Positions 12,401-24,361 of a DNA stretch of 64,000 nucleotides are shown here, piece after piece. How positions within the stretch are numbered: the stretch's first letter is position 1; the number at the start of each line of letters is the position of its first letter. The DNA comes from Impatiens glandulifera. Taxonomy: Eukaryota; Streptophyta; Magnoliopsida; Ericales; Balsaminaceae. Position numbers and translations under genes: made by a program. The notes under the pieces are model-generated. The model worked only from the letters and a program-made list of their open reading frames with translations, did not search any database and was not told where the DNA came from. The stretch spans positions 40,707,382-40,771,381 of the forward strand of contig NC_061863.1 of NCBI RefSeq assembly GCF_907164915.1, given 5' to 3'.

Positions 12401-13813
12401 AGCAACACTCATCAAATTCTTGACAATTTGTGGAACATGCAAAATATTTCGTAGATATAGAGTTTGATTTCCACTATTAATAATAGAATTGCCAATGTGA
12501 GATATGGATAGAGGGTTACCGTTACCAACTGAAATCCGTTCAGTACCTTGATATGCCGAGTGAGTGTGAAGATTTTCTAAGTCAGCCGTAATATGATTAG
12601 TAGCACCCGAGTCTGGATACCAAGCAGGATCTGAGATCACTGATGGGCTGGCCATCATAGCTGCAGGCGGAGCCGAAGGTTGAAAGTTATGATCAAACCT
12701 ACGCCGAAAAGTATTGACAAGATGTCCAATACCATTACAAAGTTGACATTGTTGGTGAGAGCGACAATTATCCGATGAATGTCCAATTCGATCACAATTG
12801 GTACATTTCGGACGTTGATTACCACCATTATTATTTCTACGGCGGTTCCCGTCACGAGAAAATAAATTGTTTCCAAATTGAAGATTATTGGGCCCATAAT
12901 TCGATCCAGCTCGACTCGAATTATTATTTATGTTATTGTTGGGCCTATATAAAGGTGTCCCGCTCCAGCATCCACCAGACTCGGACTCAGGTCCATTGGC
13001 ATAAGAATTTTTAGCCATATAATATTCAGAGGGTCCTGAATTTGATCCCCTTCCTCGCGGCGATGGATTCCCGCGAGAGTTTCTTCCACCTCCTCTATGT
13101 CGTCCGAAAGCAATATTGGCTGAGGCATTGTTGGCAACAGAATGTGCCAGTTCTAGCCGTTGTTCATGGTTGAGTAGAAGTCCAGTGAGTTCCTCGACAC
13201 TCACCGGTTCGAAACGGGTGGTTACAGCAACCACTAAGGCCTCGTATTCTGGTCCAAGGCCACTCAAGGTATGAGTGAACAAATCGAGTTCAGAAACTCT
13301 CTCACCAATTGCTGCAAGCGAATCTGCTATAGATTTTATAGATTGAAGGTATTCATTCATTGATTTATTACCTTTCTTCTGAGTCTGGAGTTGTAGTCGC
13401 AACTGAACCAAACGAGCTCTAGATTGTGTTGCGAACATTCTTTCAAGTGTATCCCAAAGACGCGAAGAGGTTTCACATGCGTCGCCAACAACTTGAGCAA
13501 GAATGGAATCTGATAAGGTAGAGAGGAACCAACTTATGATTCGCTGATCTTTCTCCTCCCATGCTTCAAACTCAGGATTTGCGACGACGGTGGGTTTCTC
13601 TTCGTCATCGTCAACAACAGCTTCATCGTCCTGTACAGAAGTAATCGTTGCACAGGGGCTGGGTGGGATTCAGTAACAAAATCGGAAAAGACGGTTGCCT
13701 TTAAGAACCGGTATAACTTGACTTTTCCAGATTACAAAGTTGTGCTGATCAAGTTTAACAGAGATCGATTGAAGAAAGTTAGGAAACAACTGATTTTTGT
13801 TTGAATCAGCCAT
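9455..13813 (-). pseudogene. Copia gag-pol polyprotein with four in-frame stops
   Basis: A single 1453-codon frame starts at the ATG at 13813, just inside the primer-binding site. In order it encodes gag, a zinc knuckle (C-x2-C-x4-H-x4-C around 12790-12755), protease (P-D-S-G-A-T-N-H), GAG-pre-integrase (H..H, C-E-A-C), integrase (D in H-S-D-V-W-G, D in Q-T-D-W-G, E in E-Q-N-G-V-A-E), reverse transcriptase (YVDD at about 10438-10427) and RNase H (S-D-A-D-W-A-G). No net frameshift is needed. Stops lie at 13672-13670 (TGA, codon 48), 10714-10712 (TAG), 10564-10562 (TAA) and 9970-9968 (TAA). The last three fit Gln codons changed by one C-to-T. The first may instead reflect paired small indels. 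No product can be made without read-through. Confidence 0.93.
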
Positions 13814-13850
13814 AGGATCGAAAGAAAAAGAAAGGAGTAGTCCAAGAGAT

Positions 13851-13862
13851 GCTCTGATACCA
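13851..13862 (-). other. Primer-binding site (tRNA-iMet)
   Basis: TGGTATCAGAGC on the minus strand directly abuts the 5' LTR end. Confidence 0.9.
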
Positions 13863-14087
13863 AGAAAGAAATAAAAGATAGATAGAATTATTTTAGCGTA
13901 AAATAACTTTTGACTGTTTTCTTAATGATTACATGAGGTTGATTAAATACATAATATAATGATCAATAAATATACATACATTAATCAATGCGACCTTTGA
14001 TATACCCAAGTAACGTAACTACAGATAAATTAACTCTTTTGGTTAATTTCTGTTGTTGATACCGATTAAGAGTTTTGTTGTTTAACA
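13863..14087 (-). repeat. 5' LTR of the minus-strand copia element
   Basis: It is 225 bp and pairs with 9252-9476. The outer flank carries the target duplication GTTAC. Confidence 0.93.
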
Positions 14088-14334
14088 GTTACAACCTTAT
14101 ATTTATAAAACTTTCAAAGAAATATTACATTTTTCCATTATTAATGATATAATTTGTAATATATATTTTTCGGATTTTATCTTACGTAAAAATACGTCGT
14201 TATTGTAATAATTAATATTGTATTTGCAATGGTGAATTATTTCGTTGTAATGTGAAATGCAGTTTTTAAAAATTAGCATTAATAAATTATTTGTTGCAAA
14301 AACACGTTGCATTTCGAAAGTTTTTTATTTGTAG
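14088..14334. mobile_element. CACTA-like element, right end
   Basis: It ends ..TTTTTTATTTGTAGTA; the reverse complement begins TACTACAAATAAAAAAC, close to a CACTA terminus. The sequence beyond (AAAGATCAAAAGTTCAC..) is shared with 62226 onward, where no such element precedes it, so the boundary is supported by an empty-site paralog. Subterminal TTGCAA/TTGCAT motifs are present. No transposase is visible. Confidence 0.5.
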
Positions 14335-15810
14335 TAAAAGATCAAAAGTTCACTATAAACGTTTTTAAGTTTTGTTTAGGTATCTAGATGTAATGAGAAA
14401 CCACCCATAAATGTTTAAGTTTACTTTTCAAACCTATTTGTATTTAGAATAAAAAAAGTTGGTAAAAACTTTTGAGGGAGTTTTGTTTCACGTTTTGTAG
14501 TGTTTTTCATATATTTTAGATTATATATTAGCCTTTTGTCTCTTATAGTTGTGCCTCACATTGAAAAATTCAACAAAAGATAGGAATTATTTGTTATAGT
14601 TGCCCAACAAATAAAATGGATATATCACCATTATGTTCTGATGTAATTTCAGAGTCAAAACAGTTAAACTATTTTTTACTATAAGCGAAGTAGTGGAAGA
14701 ATGAAATCTCCTAAATAATGGTCGACATTAGTGAAAATGATACTTTTGATTCTTCTTATTTTAACTTATAATGGTTTGCTACCTTACATTAGCATGTTTA
14801 GAAAGAGCAATAATGTCATTCAATGAGGGTATCTTCAATTGTTAAAAAAATGATATAGTTCATGTTTGATTTTTTTAGGTATCTAGATGTAATGAGAAAC
14901 CACCAATAAATGATTAAGTTTACTTTTCAAATATATTTAGATTTAGATTAAAAACAAAAGTGTTTCAAGGTTGGTGGTAACAACTTTCAAGTGAGTTTTG
15001 TTTCTCATTTTGTAGTGTATTTTGTTTTTTCATATATTTTAGATTATATATTAGTTTTGTCTCTTATGGCCGTACCTCTCACATTGATAAAATCAAAGAA
15101 AGATAGAATTTATTGGTTATAGTTGAAAATGAATAGAAAATAATTTGTGAAATTCTATTTTTATACAAATATATAGAAGGAAGATTTGAGAGCACCTAAA
15201 CTAATGATAAATTAAATGTTGTAATTACTTGGATAATTTAAAACTAAATAACGCTTCACATTTGTTTAAATTCATAACAATGGCAGATACAATAAAGTGT
15301 TAAAAATTGATTTGTTGAAAAAAAAATGAGGCAGAATCATTTAATGATGTAATATTTTGAATAAATATTGCAAGTATGATTGTTTATCGTTACTATTCAC
15401 TTTATATGTTAACATTAAAATTTAAACTTTATTCGAATATGTTTATTAAAAATCAAGGAGATTTCTTTTTATTAATATAAAAAAGAAAATGTGTTAAAAA
15501 TTAATGAGGGTGAAAGAGTTATAGGTGAAATTTAGGTTATAAATAAATGAATCTAAATCTTTATCACTATTTCTACGTAGACTTGCATATACCATCATGA
15601 AATGCATATATCAACCAATGTGTTCACACTATTGTTTTTTTGACCTAAAAGGGCTTCAAATACCAACAAGGGCTTCAAATTGAAAACCATGGTTCACAAT
15701 TGCTCTAAAAATAATATAATGATTCATACAAAGACTAATATTCACGATCAATAAAAGAGTATTTTTTTTTAGACAAGGGATGAGATCCTCTTTCCTTAAT
15801 CCTCCCTCCT
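14335..15810. repeat. Dispersed repeat, copies a (partial) and b
   Basis: Copy a (14335-14640) and copy b (about 14870-15810) share GGTATCTAGATGTAATGAGA and the following 250 bases. Copy b matches 62260-63190 over about 950 bp, ending near GGGATGAGATCCTCTT. There is no credible gene. It is a dispersed non-coding repeat of unknown class. Confidence 0.6.
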
Positions 15811-16464
15811 TATAAAAACTAAATCTGTAAAAGTTGGTTACCTTTTCTTTTCTTTCTTTTTGTTGTTCATGTTTATTAATATACAATTCAAACAATAGGA
15901 ATATAAAGAGGTTTTTGATAGACCCAATTAAACATTTGTTAAATGATGAATTTTTAGAGTTTCAGTTTTATGTCTTTTTTTCATCCTTCAAATATATAAA
16001 TCATCCTACATCCTAAATCTCTACTTAGAACTCCCCCAACAACTTACTCTCTCATTTCTCTTTATCTAGTAACATGATATTGGTATATTATATGTTAAAT
16101 TAATGATTCAAATTTAATAAAATAAAATATATTAAACATAGAAAAAAATTTAAAAAAATGTTTAAAAGATTAATAATAGAAAATATGTATTTGTAGATAG
16201 GTTAAATTTGACAAATATATTTGATAAAAATGTAAATATGATAATATATTAAAACCTAAAATTAAATAGTTTCAAGACTTATTTAATAACTTATTTTAAA
16301 GACTTATTTATAAATATCTAAATAAAAGTTTAAATACATCATATTTAAAATTTTATAATTAATAACTAAATTAATTTAATTATATACAAAAATTAGTTTT
16401 AAGTTATTTTTTTTAAAACTTATTGATTTTTATTTAAATTAATCTATTTATTTTCATATAAATT

Positions 16465-16541
<77 letters not shown>

Positions 16542-17255
16542 ATTATAACTAAAAATTTAATGTAATATTTTTTATACTCAATATCTAAACATTATAAAAT
16601 TAAAACTTTTAATTTATAATCATAAACTAATTTTTAACTTATTATTTAAATAAAATATATTACACATTTATTTTATTTTTAAATAAAATTTAATTAATAA
16701 ATTTATTTCATACAGATTTAAATTATTTTTCATTATAATTAATTAAAATAATATTAATATTTATTTATAAAAGTATAAAATATTTTTTTTTATGTAACAG
16801 ATTTATAAAAATAGTAATATAATTTATTATAAAACAATTTATTATTATTATTTTTTAATTATTAGTTAACTTTTATTTAAAATATTTTAATATGTTTTTT
16901 CATAAATTAATAAACATTAATATAAATTTATAAAATAATATCTTTTTTTATAGTTAAAAAAGTTTAAATAATATTTTAAATATCTACTAATTATTATTTA
17001 GTATTTATTAATTTATTAAATCATATTTTTTTTAATTTTAATTATACTTAATATATAAAATAAGTTATTATTTTTTATGATATTATTACATAATTAACCT
17101 TTAATATACAAGTATAATTAGTTATTAAAATATATTTATTACAATTAACATTAAATTTTTAATTAAATTTATTAGTTTCAAAATTTTAATATTTAATATA
17201 TAATTTAAAAAACTTTAAATAATATATTAATTTATTTAAAATATAATATATATTA
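15811..17255. repeat. AT-rich repeat, left of the 14-kb element
   Basis: From about 16040 the stretch is almost pure AT. 16680-17250 aligns with 33030-33610. An (AT)n microsatellite occupies 16475-16538. The repeat continues on the far side of the 14-kb retroelement at 31250. No gene is seen. Confidence 0.75.
16475..16538. repeat. (AT)n microsatellite
   Basis: About 32 uninterrupted AT dinucleotides. Confidence 0.95.
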
Positions 17256-17894
17256 TGATAGAAAAATTAAGTAAATTAATTTTGGAACCGGCCACACATT
17301 ACGAGTTTTGAACATTTATTCTAAATAATCAAAAAGGGAGAAATTGATAAAAAATTAAGTAAGTTAATTTTATGGAACCGGCCAAGATGAACTAAACAGT
17401 TATTAACTTTCATATGCAGGTACAGATCAAAACCGATTGCTGCTATACTTCAAAGAAACCAGTTCCAAGTGATCAAGATAAAGATCAGAGGAACCGGTTT
17501 TCTCTTTCTCAAGCAACCGGTCAGCAGAGACAAAAGCTTACACACCAGCCGGATCATACTGCACAAGACACAAAACCGGAAGATTCAAACTTCAAGGGCG
17601 ACGTACCATGACGAAAGAAACGTGTCTTGAAAGAATAAAAGAAGATCAGATCCGATCGGAAGCATGCGAGGAAAGCAATGATGCTTTATTGATCCGAAGT
17701 TGACAACCTGAGGTGGATGTCCAGCACGTGTCCAAATCTGAAAACCGATTATGTCATCTTCTGCTCAGAGCTGCCTGCATGACTGTCAGGTGTTGAGGAA
17801 GGTGAAGTGTGCAAGCAATCTTCCTGCACCGGCGTGATAATGATCGACCAATCCAAAGGAGAGAGAAGAAAAGTGACCGTTAGCTCTTCTCAGC

Positions 17895-17903
17895 TATAAA
17901 AGG
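17895..17903 (+). promoter_or_regulatory. LTR promoter TATA box
   Basis: TATAAAAGG lies about 640 bp into the LTR, with no competing TATA match nearby. It is the likely start of the genomic RNA. Confidence 0.65.
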
Positions 17904-18166
17904 AAGATGAAGCGTCTTCATTTAATGCGAATCGATCTATTCAAGTGATAAGTTATAAAGATTTTAGAGAGATAAACTGTTACGATCAAAACCGGTGTGT
18001 CTAAAACCGGAAGCTTTCTATATTGTGTTGTGTTGAGTTGTTGTATTACATCAAAGTGTGAGTTTGGTGTAACCGGCGAGTAGCGAAGTTGGGCTCGACT
18101 GGAGGTATTGTTTTAACTAAAAAAAATAGTGGAGATCCTTCTCATAATCTGAGAAGAAGGGGTGAC

Positions 18167-18187
18167 GTAGGAGGATTTGCTCCGAAC
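18167..18187 (+). other. LTR hairpin GTA-GGAG..CTCC-GAAC
   Basis: Stem GGAG/CTCC with loop GATTTG, downstream of the TATA box and so within the transcript. The same hairpin is in the 3' LTR at 30908-30928. Confidence 0.6.
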
Positions 18188-18510
18188 ATCCATAAAAATC
18201 TTTGTCTCGTGCTCTTTGTTGCTTTCATTATCTAACCTCAAACTAATCATACTTCATAAACCGGTCACTCATATCCATAAAACCGACTCCTCCTAAAACA
18301 TCATCTAAAGTCGCATAAGTTGCTTCAACCTGAAACAGACATTTCCGCCCTTGAACCCGGTTCAAGAGTCTGTGACAGTTTGTGCAGTGCTGAGAACGGT
18401 TTTAGTCTCTAACCGGACTATCACCAAAGTGTTGTGTGTGTTGTAAGCGGCCACCCTTCCTGAAACCGGAAACACCCCGGTCCTCCAAGGGCATCCCCGA
18501 TCCTAATAAG

Positions 18511-18522
18511 TGGTATCAGAGC
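18511..18522 (+). other. Primer-binding site (tRNA-iMet)
   Basis: TGGTATCAGAGC lies 2 bases after the 5' LTR end. Confidence 0.92.
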
Positions 18523-18553
18523 GAGGTTCTTAGCACTCAAGCAACCAAAGAAG

Positions 18554-19984
18554 ATGGGAAGCATGACCCACAGCGACAAGCCGCCAATGCTAAACAGCGA
18601 AGCGTTTAGCAGTTGGAAGAAACAGATGTATCTACATCTGATTACGTTAGATGATGAGATGAGCCGAGTCCTGAAAGAGGGACCGATCAAGATCAACAAG
18701 GAGGCAGACCTATGGACGAATGATGATCGAAGACGGAGTAACCTGGACAACCATTGCATGAGGCACATCTACAAGGCTATAGATGATAACACTTTGAACA
18801 AAATATCAGAGTGTGAAAATGCAAAGGAAGCCTGGGAAACGATCATTCAGATCCATGAGGGAAACGAAAGAACTAAGGAGAACAAAATCTTGGTGGCCAC
18901 ACAGAAGTATGAAAACATCAGGATGAAACCGGGGGAAAACATGAAGGAATTTAGCAACCGGTTCACTAGTGTAGTCAACGAGCTTCAAACACTCGGAAAG
19001 AAGTATGACAACCGAGAAGTAATAATCAAAGCCCTAAGATCTCTGCCAAGCACGTGGGATATCAAGACCATGGTGATGAGGGAATCGAGCACCCTTGGGC
19101 AGATGAAGTTGCATGATGTGTTCGAGGATCTAAAAGCCTACGAGTTCGAGATCAAGTCTCGGATCGAAGATGAAGCATCCACATCAACCGCAACCAGAGC
19201 TTTGGTCACATCGGTGGAACCGGCGGTCCACGTATCAACCGCACCAGCTCCAGTCAAAAACACCGATCAAATTACTGAAGATGTGATGGCGATGCTAGCT
19301 CAGAAATTCGGGAAATTCATGAAGGAGAGCCAGCCACCATCTAATAATGATTTTAATTATAACTATGTAGATAAATCAAACAAAAGATGCTATAACTGTG
19401 ATGGTTTTGGACATTTCAAGTCAGAGTGTAGAAAACCAAGGAGAGACGATAGAAAACCGGAAGGAAACTATCAGGGAAACAACTATCAGGGGAACAACTA
19501 TCAAAGCAACCACTATCAGGGAAACAATTACCAAGGGAACAACTACCGGGGAAACAACAATCAACGAAACGACTACCGGAGAAACGATGATCAGCATGCT
19601 GACGAAGGAAAAGAGATTCAAAAGGCACTCATTGCATCCGATGGTGGAAGCGAGTGGGCATACTCCGATAATGAAGACGGTGAAGAAAAAGTAACCTGCT
19701 TCATGGCAAATGACGAAGAGGTATTTGATTTCTCTTCTGACGAGTTTACCAAAGAAGATCTAGTTTCTGCACTCAACCAAATGGTTGCTGAGTTCAGAAA
19801 CATATCTGCGTACATACCGACCCCTGTAGAAACTAAAACCGAACAAATAAATAATGTATATGATAAAACATGTGAAATCGAAATGTATGAACCGGATGAA
19901 CTATTCTCCGATAATGAGAAGACAGTTCAACCGGTAACCGAAACCGATGAACGAGCAATGTACGTCACTGCTGCGTGGGAGTGA
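18554..19984 (+). CDS. gag: Gag polyprotein of the 14-kb element
   Basis: This intact 476-residue frame starts at the first ATG after the primer site, with a leader of only about 45 bases. Residues 1-230 carry the copia gag core (E-A-W-E, F-S-N-R-F, L-P-S-T-W-D). The nucleic-acid-binding zinc knuckle C-Y-N-C-x4-H-x4-C is at residues 279-292. It is followed by an Asn/Gly/Tyr-rich stretch of N-Y-Q-G-N repeats (residues about 303-350, 15-bp DNA repeats) and an acidic tail. Gag would form the cytoplasmic virus-like particle and package the RNA. It ends at a TGA. The same frame continues for another 120 codons to 20371, suggesting that gag and pol were once joined or separated by a single stop. 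Confidence 0.92.
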   Translation: MGSMTHSDKPPMLNSEAFSSWKKQMYLHLITLDDEMSRVLKEGPIKINKEADLWTNDDRRRSNLDNHCMRHIYKAIDDNTLNKISECENAKEAWETIIQIHEGNERTKENKILVATQKYENIRMKPGENMKEFSNRFTSVVNELQTLGKKYDNREVIIKALRSLPSTWDIKTMVMRESSTLGQMKLHDVFEDLKAYEFEIKSRIEDEASTSTATRALVTSVEPAVHVSTAPAPVKNTDQITEDVMAMLAQKFGKFMKESQPPSNNDFNYNYVDKSNKRCYNCDGFGHFKSECRKPRRDDRKPEGNYQGNNYQGNNYQSNHYQGNNYQGNNYRGNNNQRNDYRRNDDQHADEGKEIQKALIASDGGSEWAYSDNEDGEEKVTCFMANDEEVFDFSSDEFTKEDLVSALNQMVAEFRNISAYIPTPVETKTEQINNVYDKTCEIEMYEPDELFSDNEKTVQPVTETDERAMYVTAAWE

Positions 19985-22900
19985 TCACGACAAGCGGTAA
20001 AACAAATGTGTAACTATAAAAGACACCCTAAGTGTAGGTATGGTATCGGTTATGAACCAAATAAACAAAACGAATCAAAACAGACTAACGGGATAAAACT
20101 CACGAAGAGCAATCTTCCGTTTATAAAATTTGTCAAAAGTTCACAAACCGAAAATGACTTAAAACCGGAAGAAACACTTAAGTATGTAAGTCCTAACGAA
20201 TCAGAAAAATGGCTTCATCCTGAGAGAAGGAAAGTCAACCGGAAACCGAATAAAACTCGACATCAAAAAAACACATCACAACATAAGGCATTCTTGAGCA
20301 ACAGCCAAGAAGTTAAGCCAAAGATTATAAAAACAGATACCGGGAAAGTGATCCGACTTATTCAAGTTTGAATCCTAAAGGGACTAATCAACCATGGACC
20401 CAACTGAATGTGGGTACCAAAAAGGTGTAAATAATTGTTTGTTGCAGGTTAGGAGGAGCAACCAGCTAAAGAATTCAGAATGGTACCTGGACAGCGGATG
20501 TTCAAGGCACATGACCGGAAACAAAGAGCTACTAACCGACATCAAGTACGAAACCGGAGCAATCATCACATTCGGGGACAACTCGAAAGGTAAAACCGTG
20601 GGCAAGGGTAAGATTGTCCATGGTAATCTATCTATAAGTAATGTACTCTTAGTAGAAGAACTACGTTTAAACCTGTTAAGCATAAGTCAAATGTGTGATG
20701 TGGGTTAAAAAAGTTGAATTTCATAAAAACTCATGTTTAGTTAAAAACCAAGATAATGACATTCTGTTAACCGGTAACCGGATGGGAAACATTTACAAAG
20801 TTGATTGGAAAATGATTTTGAAAAACATGTGTGTATGATAGCCGGAAATGATCCAAACTGGCTTTGGCATAAACGGTTAAACCACTTGAATTTCAAAACG
20901 ATTAACTTCATTTGTTCCAAGGAACTAGTTCACGGCTTTCCAAACGTTAAATTCTCAAAAGATAAAGTATGTGCTGCATGTCAAATGGACAAACAAGTAA
21001 AATCATCTTTCAAAAGCAAATGAAATTATCAATCTGAACGATGCTTAGAACTCTTGCATATGGATCTGTTCGGTCCGGTCAAAGTAACTAGTTTAGGAGG
21101 CATGCATTATACTATGGTAGTTATAGATGATTACTCTAAATTTACTTGGGTTACTTTTCTAGCTTCTAAAAGTCAAGCAACTCCAAATCTGATTAAACTG
21201 ATTTTGAGAATACAAAATGAAAAATCTTTTCGAGTGAACAAAATCAGAAGTGATAGAGGAACTGAGTTTATAAACAGTAATTTAACTACTTTTCTTGATG
21301 ATTCCGGTATTAGACACGAGTTGTCTAGTGCCAGAACTCCTCAACAAAATGGCCTGGCTGAGAGAAGAAACCAGACTCTCAAGGAAGCCGCAATGTCAAT
21401 GATAGCTGATTTGGGTATTGCTCAAAAGTTTTGGGCTGAAGCTATCAACACCGCTTGTTATACACAAAATCGATCTTTAGTAACTAAACGGTTCTCTAAA
21501 ACTCCTTTTGAAATTTACTTTGATCAAATTCCAAGTGTACGGTATTTTCGAATTTTTGGTAGTAAATGTTTTGTTCACAATAACGACAAGAATTACTTGA
21601 CCGCTTTTGATGCTAAATCCGATGAGGGAATAATGTTGGGATATTCAGCTGTAAGTAAAGCCTACAGAATATACAATACTAGGACTTTAACAGTTGAAGA
21701 AACCGCACACGTTGTTTTCGATGAATCGGTTGAACGAAACACTACATTACCCTTCGACCTTCACAACAGAATGGAAAATTTTAATATTTATTCTGATGAT
21801 GAAGACGATGTTCCGGTTTTTAGACGATTTGTCAAGGACCAAGCGGTTGATGCTGAACCTCAGCCTGATCAAGCTGCTTTACCGTAGAAAGTTGACGCTT
21901 CAGTGTCCACTGAAGAAATCGGTCGGTCTGACTCTGTTCAACCTACCGATCAGTCTAACCTTGATCAGCCAACCGAAAACTTGGTAGACACGTCTCGGAT
22001 TAACCTCAGAAGGAACAAAAATCATCCTCTTGAACTAGTAATAGGTAACATATCCTCACCCGTCCGAACTAGGCAACAAAATTTGGATCACTATGAAAAC
22101 TCTGCTTTCATATCACAAATTGAGCCGAAAAAGGTGGATGAAGCATTGTCAGATCCAGATTGGATCTTAGCAATGCAAGAGGAATTAAACGAGTTTGAGA
22201 TAAATAAAGTCTGGTACCTAGTTCCCAAACCGAAAAACAAACCGGTTATAGGAACACGATGGGTATTCAGAAATAAACTCAATGAAGACAGTTTAGTTAC
22301 GAGGAACAAAGCCCGGTTAGTGGCTCAAGGTTATAAACAGGAAGAAGGCGTTGATTTTGAAGAATCATTTGCCCCTGTAGCTAGACTTGAGGCCATTAGA
22401 ATATTTTTAGCATATGCAGCTTTTAAAAACTTCAAAGTTTTTCAAATGGATGTTAAGAGTGCTTTTCTAAATGGTAAAGTAAATGAAGAGGTATATGTTA
22501 ATTAACCTCCAGGTTTCAAAAACCCAGAACACGAAAATCATGTTTACCGGATGAACAAAGCCCTTTACGGTTTGAAACAAGCTCCAAGAGCTTGGTATGA
22601 TACATTGACAAAAATTTTATTTGATCACAAATTCACAGTAGGTTCGGTAGACAAAACACTCTTCAAATTTGAAAGGAAGGAACAAATACTACTTGTTCAG
22701 ATTTACGTTGATGATATTATATTCGGATCAACCGATCCAAAATTATGTGACAAGTTTTCGAAAATGATGACTGAAAGATTTCAAATGAGTATGATGGGAG
22801 AATTGAGTTTCTTTCTAGGGCTCCAGGTTAAGCAGATTGAAGCCGGAACCTTCATAAGTCAAACGAAGTACACAGCCGAACTACTGAAGAAGTTTGAAAT

Positions 22901-23660
22901 GGATACATGCGCCGAAGCGGCCACGCCAATGAGTCCTTCAGTAAAGCTGGACAAAGATGATGATGGTCAAGCCGTTGACATCACAACTTATCGAGGAATG
23001 ATCGGATCATTGCTATATCTAACAGCCAGCCGACCTGACATTTTGTTTGCGGTCGGAGTGTGCGGAAGGTTCCAAGCAAATCCAAAGCAATCTCATTATA
23101 CGGCGGCCAAAAGAATTCTAAAATATCTAAAGGGAACTCAAGAAGTGGGACTGTGGTATCCAAAAGACTCGAGCTTCAACCTCATAAGCTACTCATATGC
23201 CGATTACGCAGGATGTAAGATTGATAGAAAGAGCACAAGTGGAACCTGTCAGTTTCTAGGTGACCGGTTAGTCACTTGGAGCAGCAAGAAACAAACATCT
23301 TTTGCAACATCAACCGCACAGGCAGAGTACATAGCGGCTGGAAGCTGCTGTGCACAACTTCTCTGGATCCAACAGCAACTAAGAGACTTCGGGATAGAAG
23401 CCAAGGAATCTCCAATCTTCTGTGACAACACCAGTGCTATAGCGATTACATACAATCCGGTGTTACACTCAAGAACAAAGCATATCGATATCCGACACCA
23501 TTTCATACGGGAGCATGTTCAGGAGAAACACATCCGGCTAGAATATGTCTCGACCGAGCAACAAGTAGCGTATATATTTACAAAACCGCTACAAGAAGCT
23601 AAGTTTTCTCATTTTCGAAATATTTTGGGACTTACTAATCTTAATCAATTGATATCATGA
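19985..23660 (+). pseudogene. pol: Pol polyprotein of the 14-kb element, with stops and frameshifts
   Basis: A Lys-rich gag-pol linker (19985-20371) precedes a shift of frame. Protease D-S-G-C-S-R-H is at about 20490. GAG-pre-integrase has H-K-R-L-N-H and C-A-A-C. Integrase has D in H-M-D-L-F-G, D in R-S-D-R-G-T-E-F and E in Q-Q-N-G-L-A-E-R. Reverse transcriptase YVDD is at 22704-22715. RNase H contains Y-A-D-Y-A-G and the R-T-K-H-I-D motif near the C-terminus. Frameshifts lie near 20705 and 20795. Stops lie at about 21021 (TGA), 21885 (TAG) and 22503 (TAA), each explainable by one C-to-T in a CGA, CAG or CAA codon. The catalytic residues remain, but this copy cannot make a full pol. The length and order fit the SIRE/Maximus lineage. 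Confidence 0.92.
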
Positions 23661-24272
23661 TTATGCACGCATATAAGAAACCGGGATATGTGTTCAGGGA
23701 GAAGCTCTCGCTTCTCAAAACATATTCAAATAGGCCATTGATAAAACAAAAATGCTAACCGGGAGGAAGTCTCCGGTTATGCCCGATTACTTCATAATTT
23801 CAAATCACATGTATACTTATTATACGGTTGAAATAACCAGGTTTAAGTGGATATAATAAATCCAAAATTGAACAAATATTGACATTAATCAATGTTTATT
23901 CACAATCGGAAGAAAATATCCTACTAAAACCGGTCATGGAAAACCGCTTAGTACAAATGCATTCTGATCTGATGGAATGAACTTCTCCGGTTAACCTGGG
24001 ATGACTGACTAAGTTTTCATGCATACTTTGAAAAATGAAGCCTGTAATCAATAAAAGTAGTCTACCACAATCAAGATGACGACATGTGTCCATCATCAAG
24101 AGAGGAAGACTCACATCTTGTCAATAGATATTTGTCATCATTATTATCCTGGTAATAATTAGATTTTATCTTGGAAATAAACATTAGTTACTTCAACAAG
24201 TTAAAGTCTATTAAATGACTGATGACATCATCAAGCATGCTTAAAACTCATTAATCTAGCCGAATCCCTAGC
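23661..24272 (+). other. Non-coding spacer between pol and the first extra gene
   Basis: There is no supported gene. It contains many ACCGG motifs and leads into a TATA box at 24273. Confidence 0.5.
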
Positions 24273-24281
24273 TATATAAAT
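24273..24281 (+). promoter_or_regulatory. TATA box of extra gene 1
   Basis: TATATAAAT lies 89 bp upstream of the ATG at 24362 and is followed by a CA-rich leader. Confidence 0.5.
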
Positions 24282-24361
24282 CACCCTTAAACCTTCACAA
24301 AACATCACAAGTTTACTATTCACAAGTATCATTCTTGAGATAAACCTTCTCTCTCAAGAAC

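Larger units (their letters stand above)
9252..14087 (-). mobile_element. Copia LTR retrotransposon, near-complete, minus strand
   Basis: The 4836-bp element has two 225-bp LTRs (9252-9476 and 13863-14087) that differ at only two positions in my alignment. Both ends are flanked by the target duplication GTTAC (9247-9251 and 14088-14092). On the minus strand the LTR begins TGTTAAAC. The primer-binding site (13862-13851) and a GGGAGGA polypurine tract (9483-9477) are adjacent to the LTRs. One continuous frame encodes gag and pol. The short LTRs and gag-pol fusion suggest the Ale/Retrofit lineage, which I infer rather than prove. It is a recent insertion into the CACTA-like remnant. Confidence 0.93.
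17256..18508 (+). repeat. 5' LTR of the 14-kb element
   Basis: It begins TGATAGAAAAATTAAG and ends ..GATCCTAATA, where the 3' LTR has ..GATCCTAACA; the terminal CA has become TA. Its first 89 bp recur immediately (second TG at 17345) because the LTR start and polypurine tract are tandemly duplicated inside the LTR. Confidence 0.93.
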
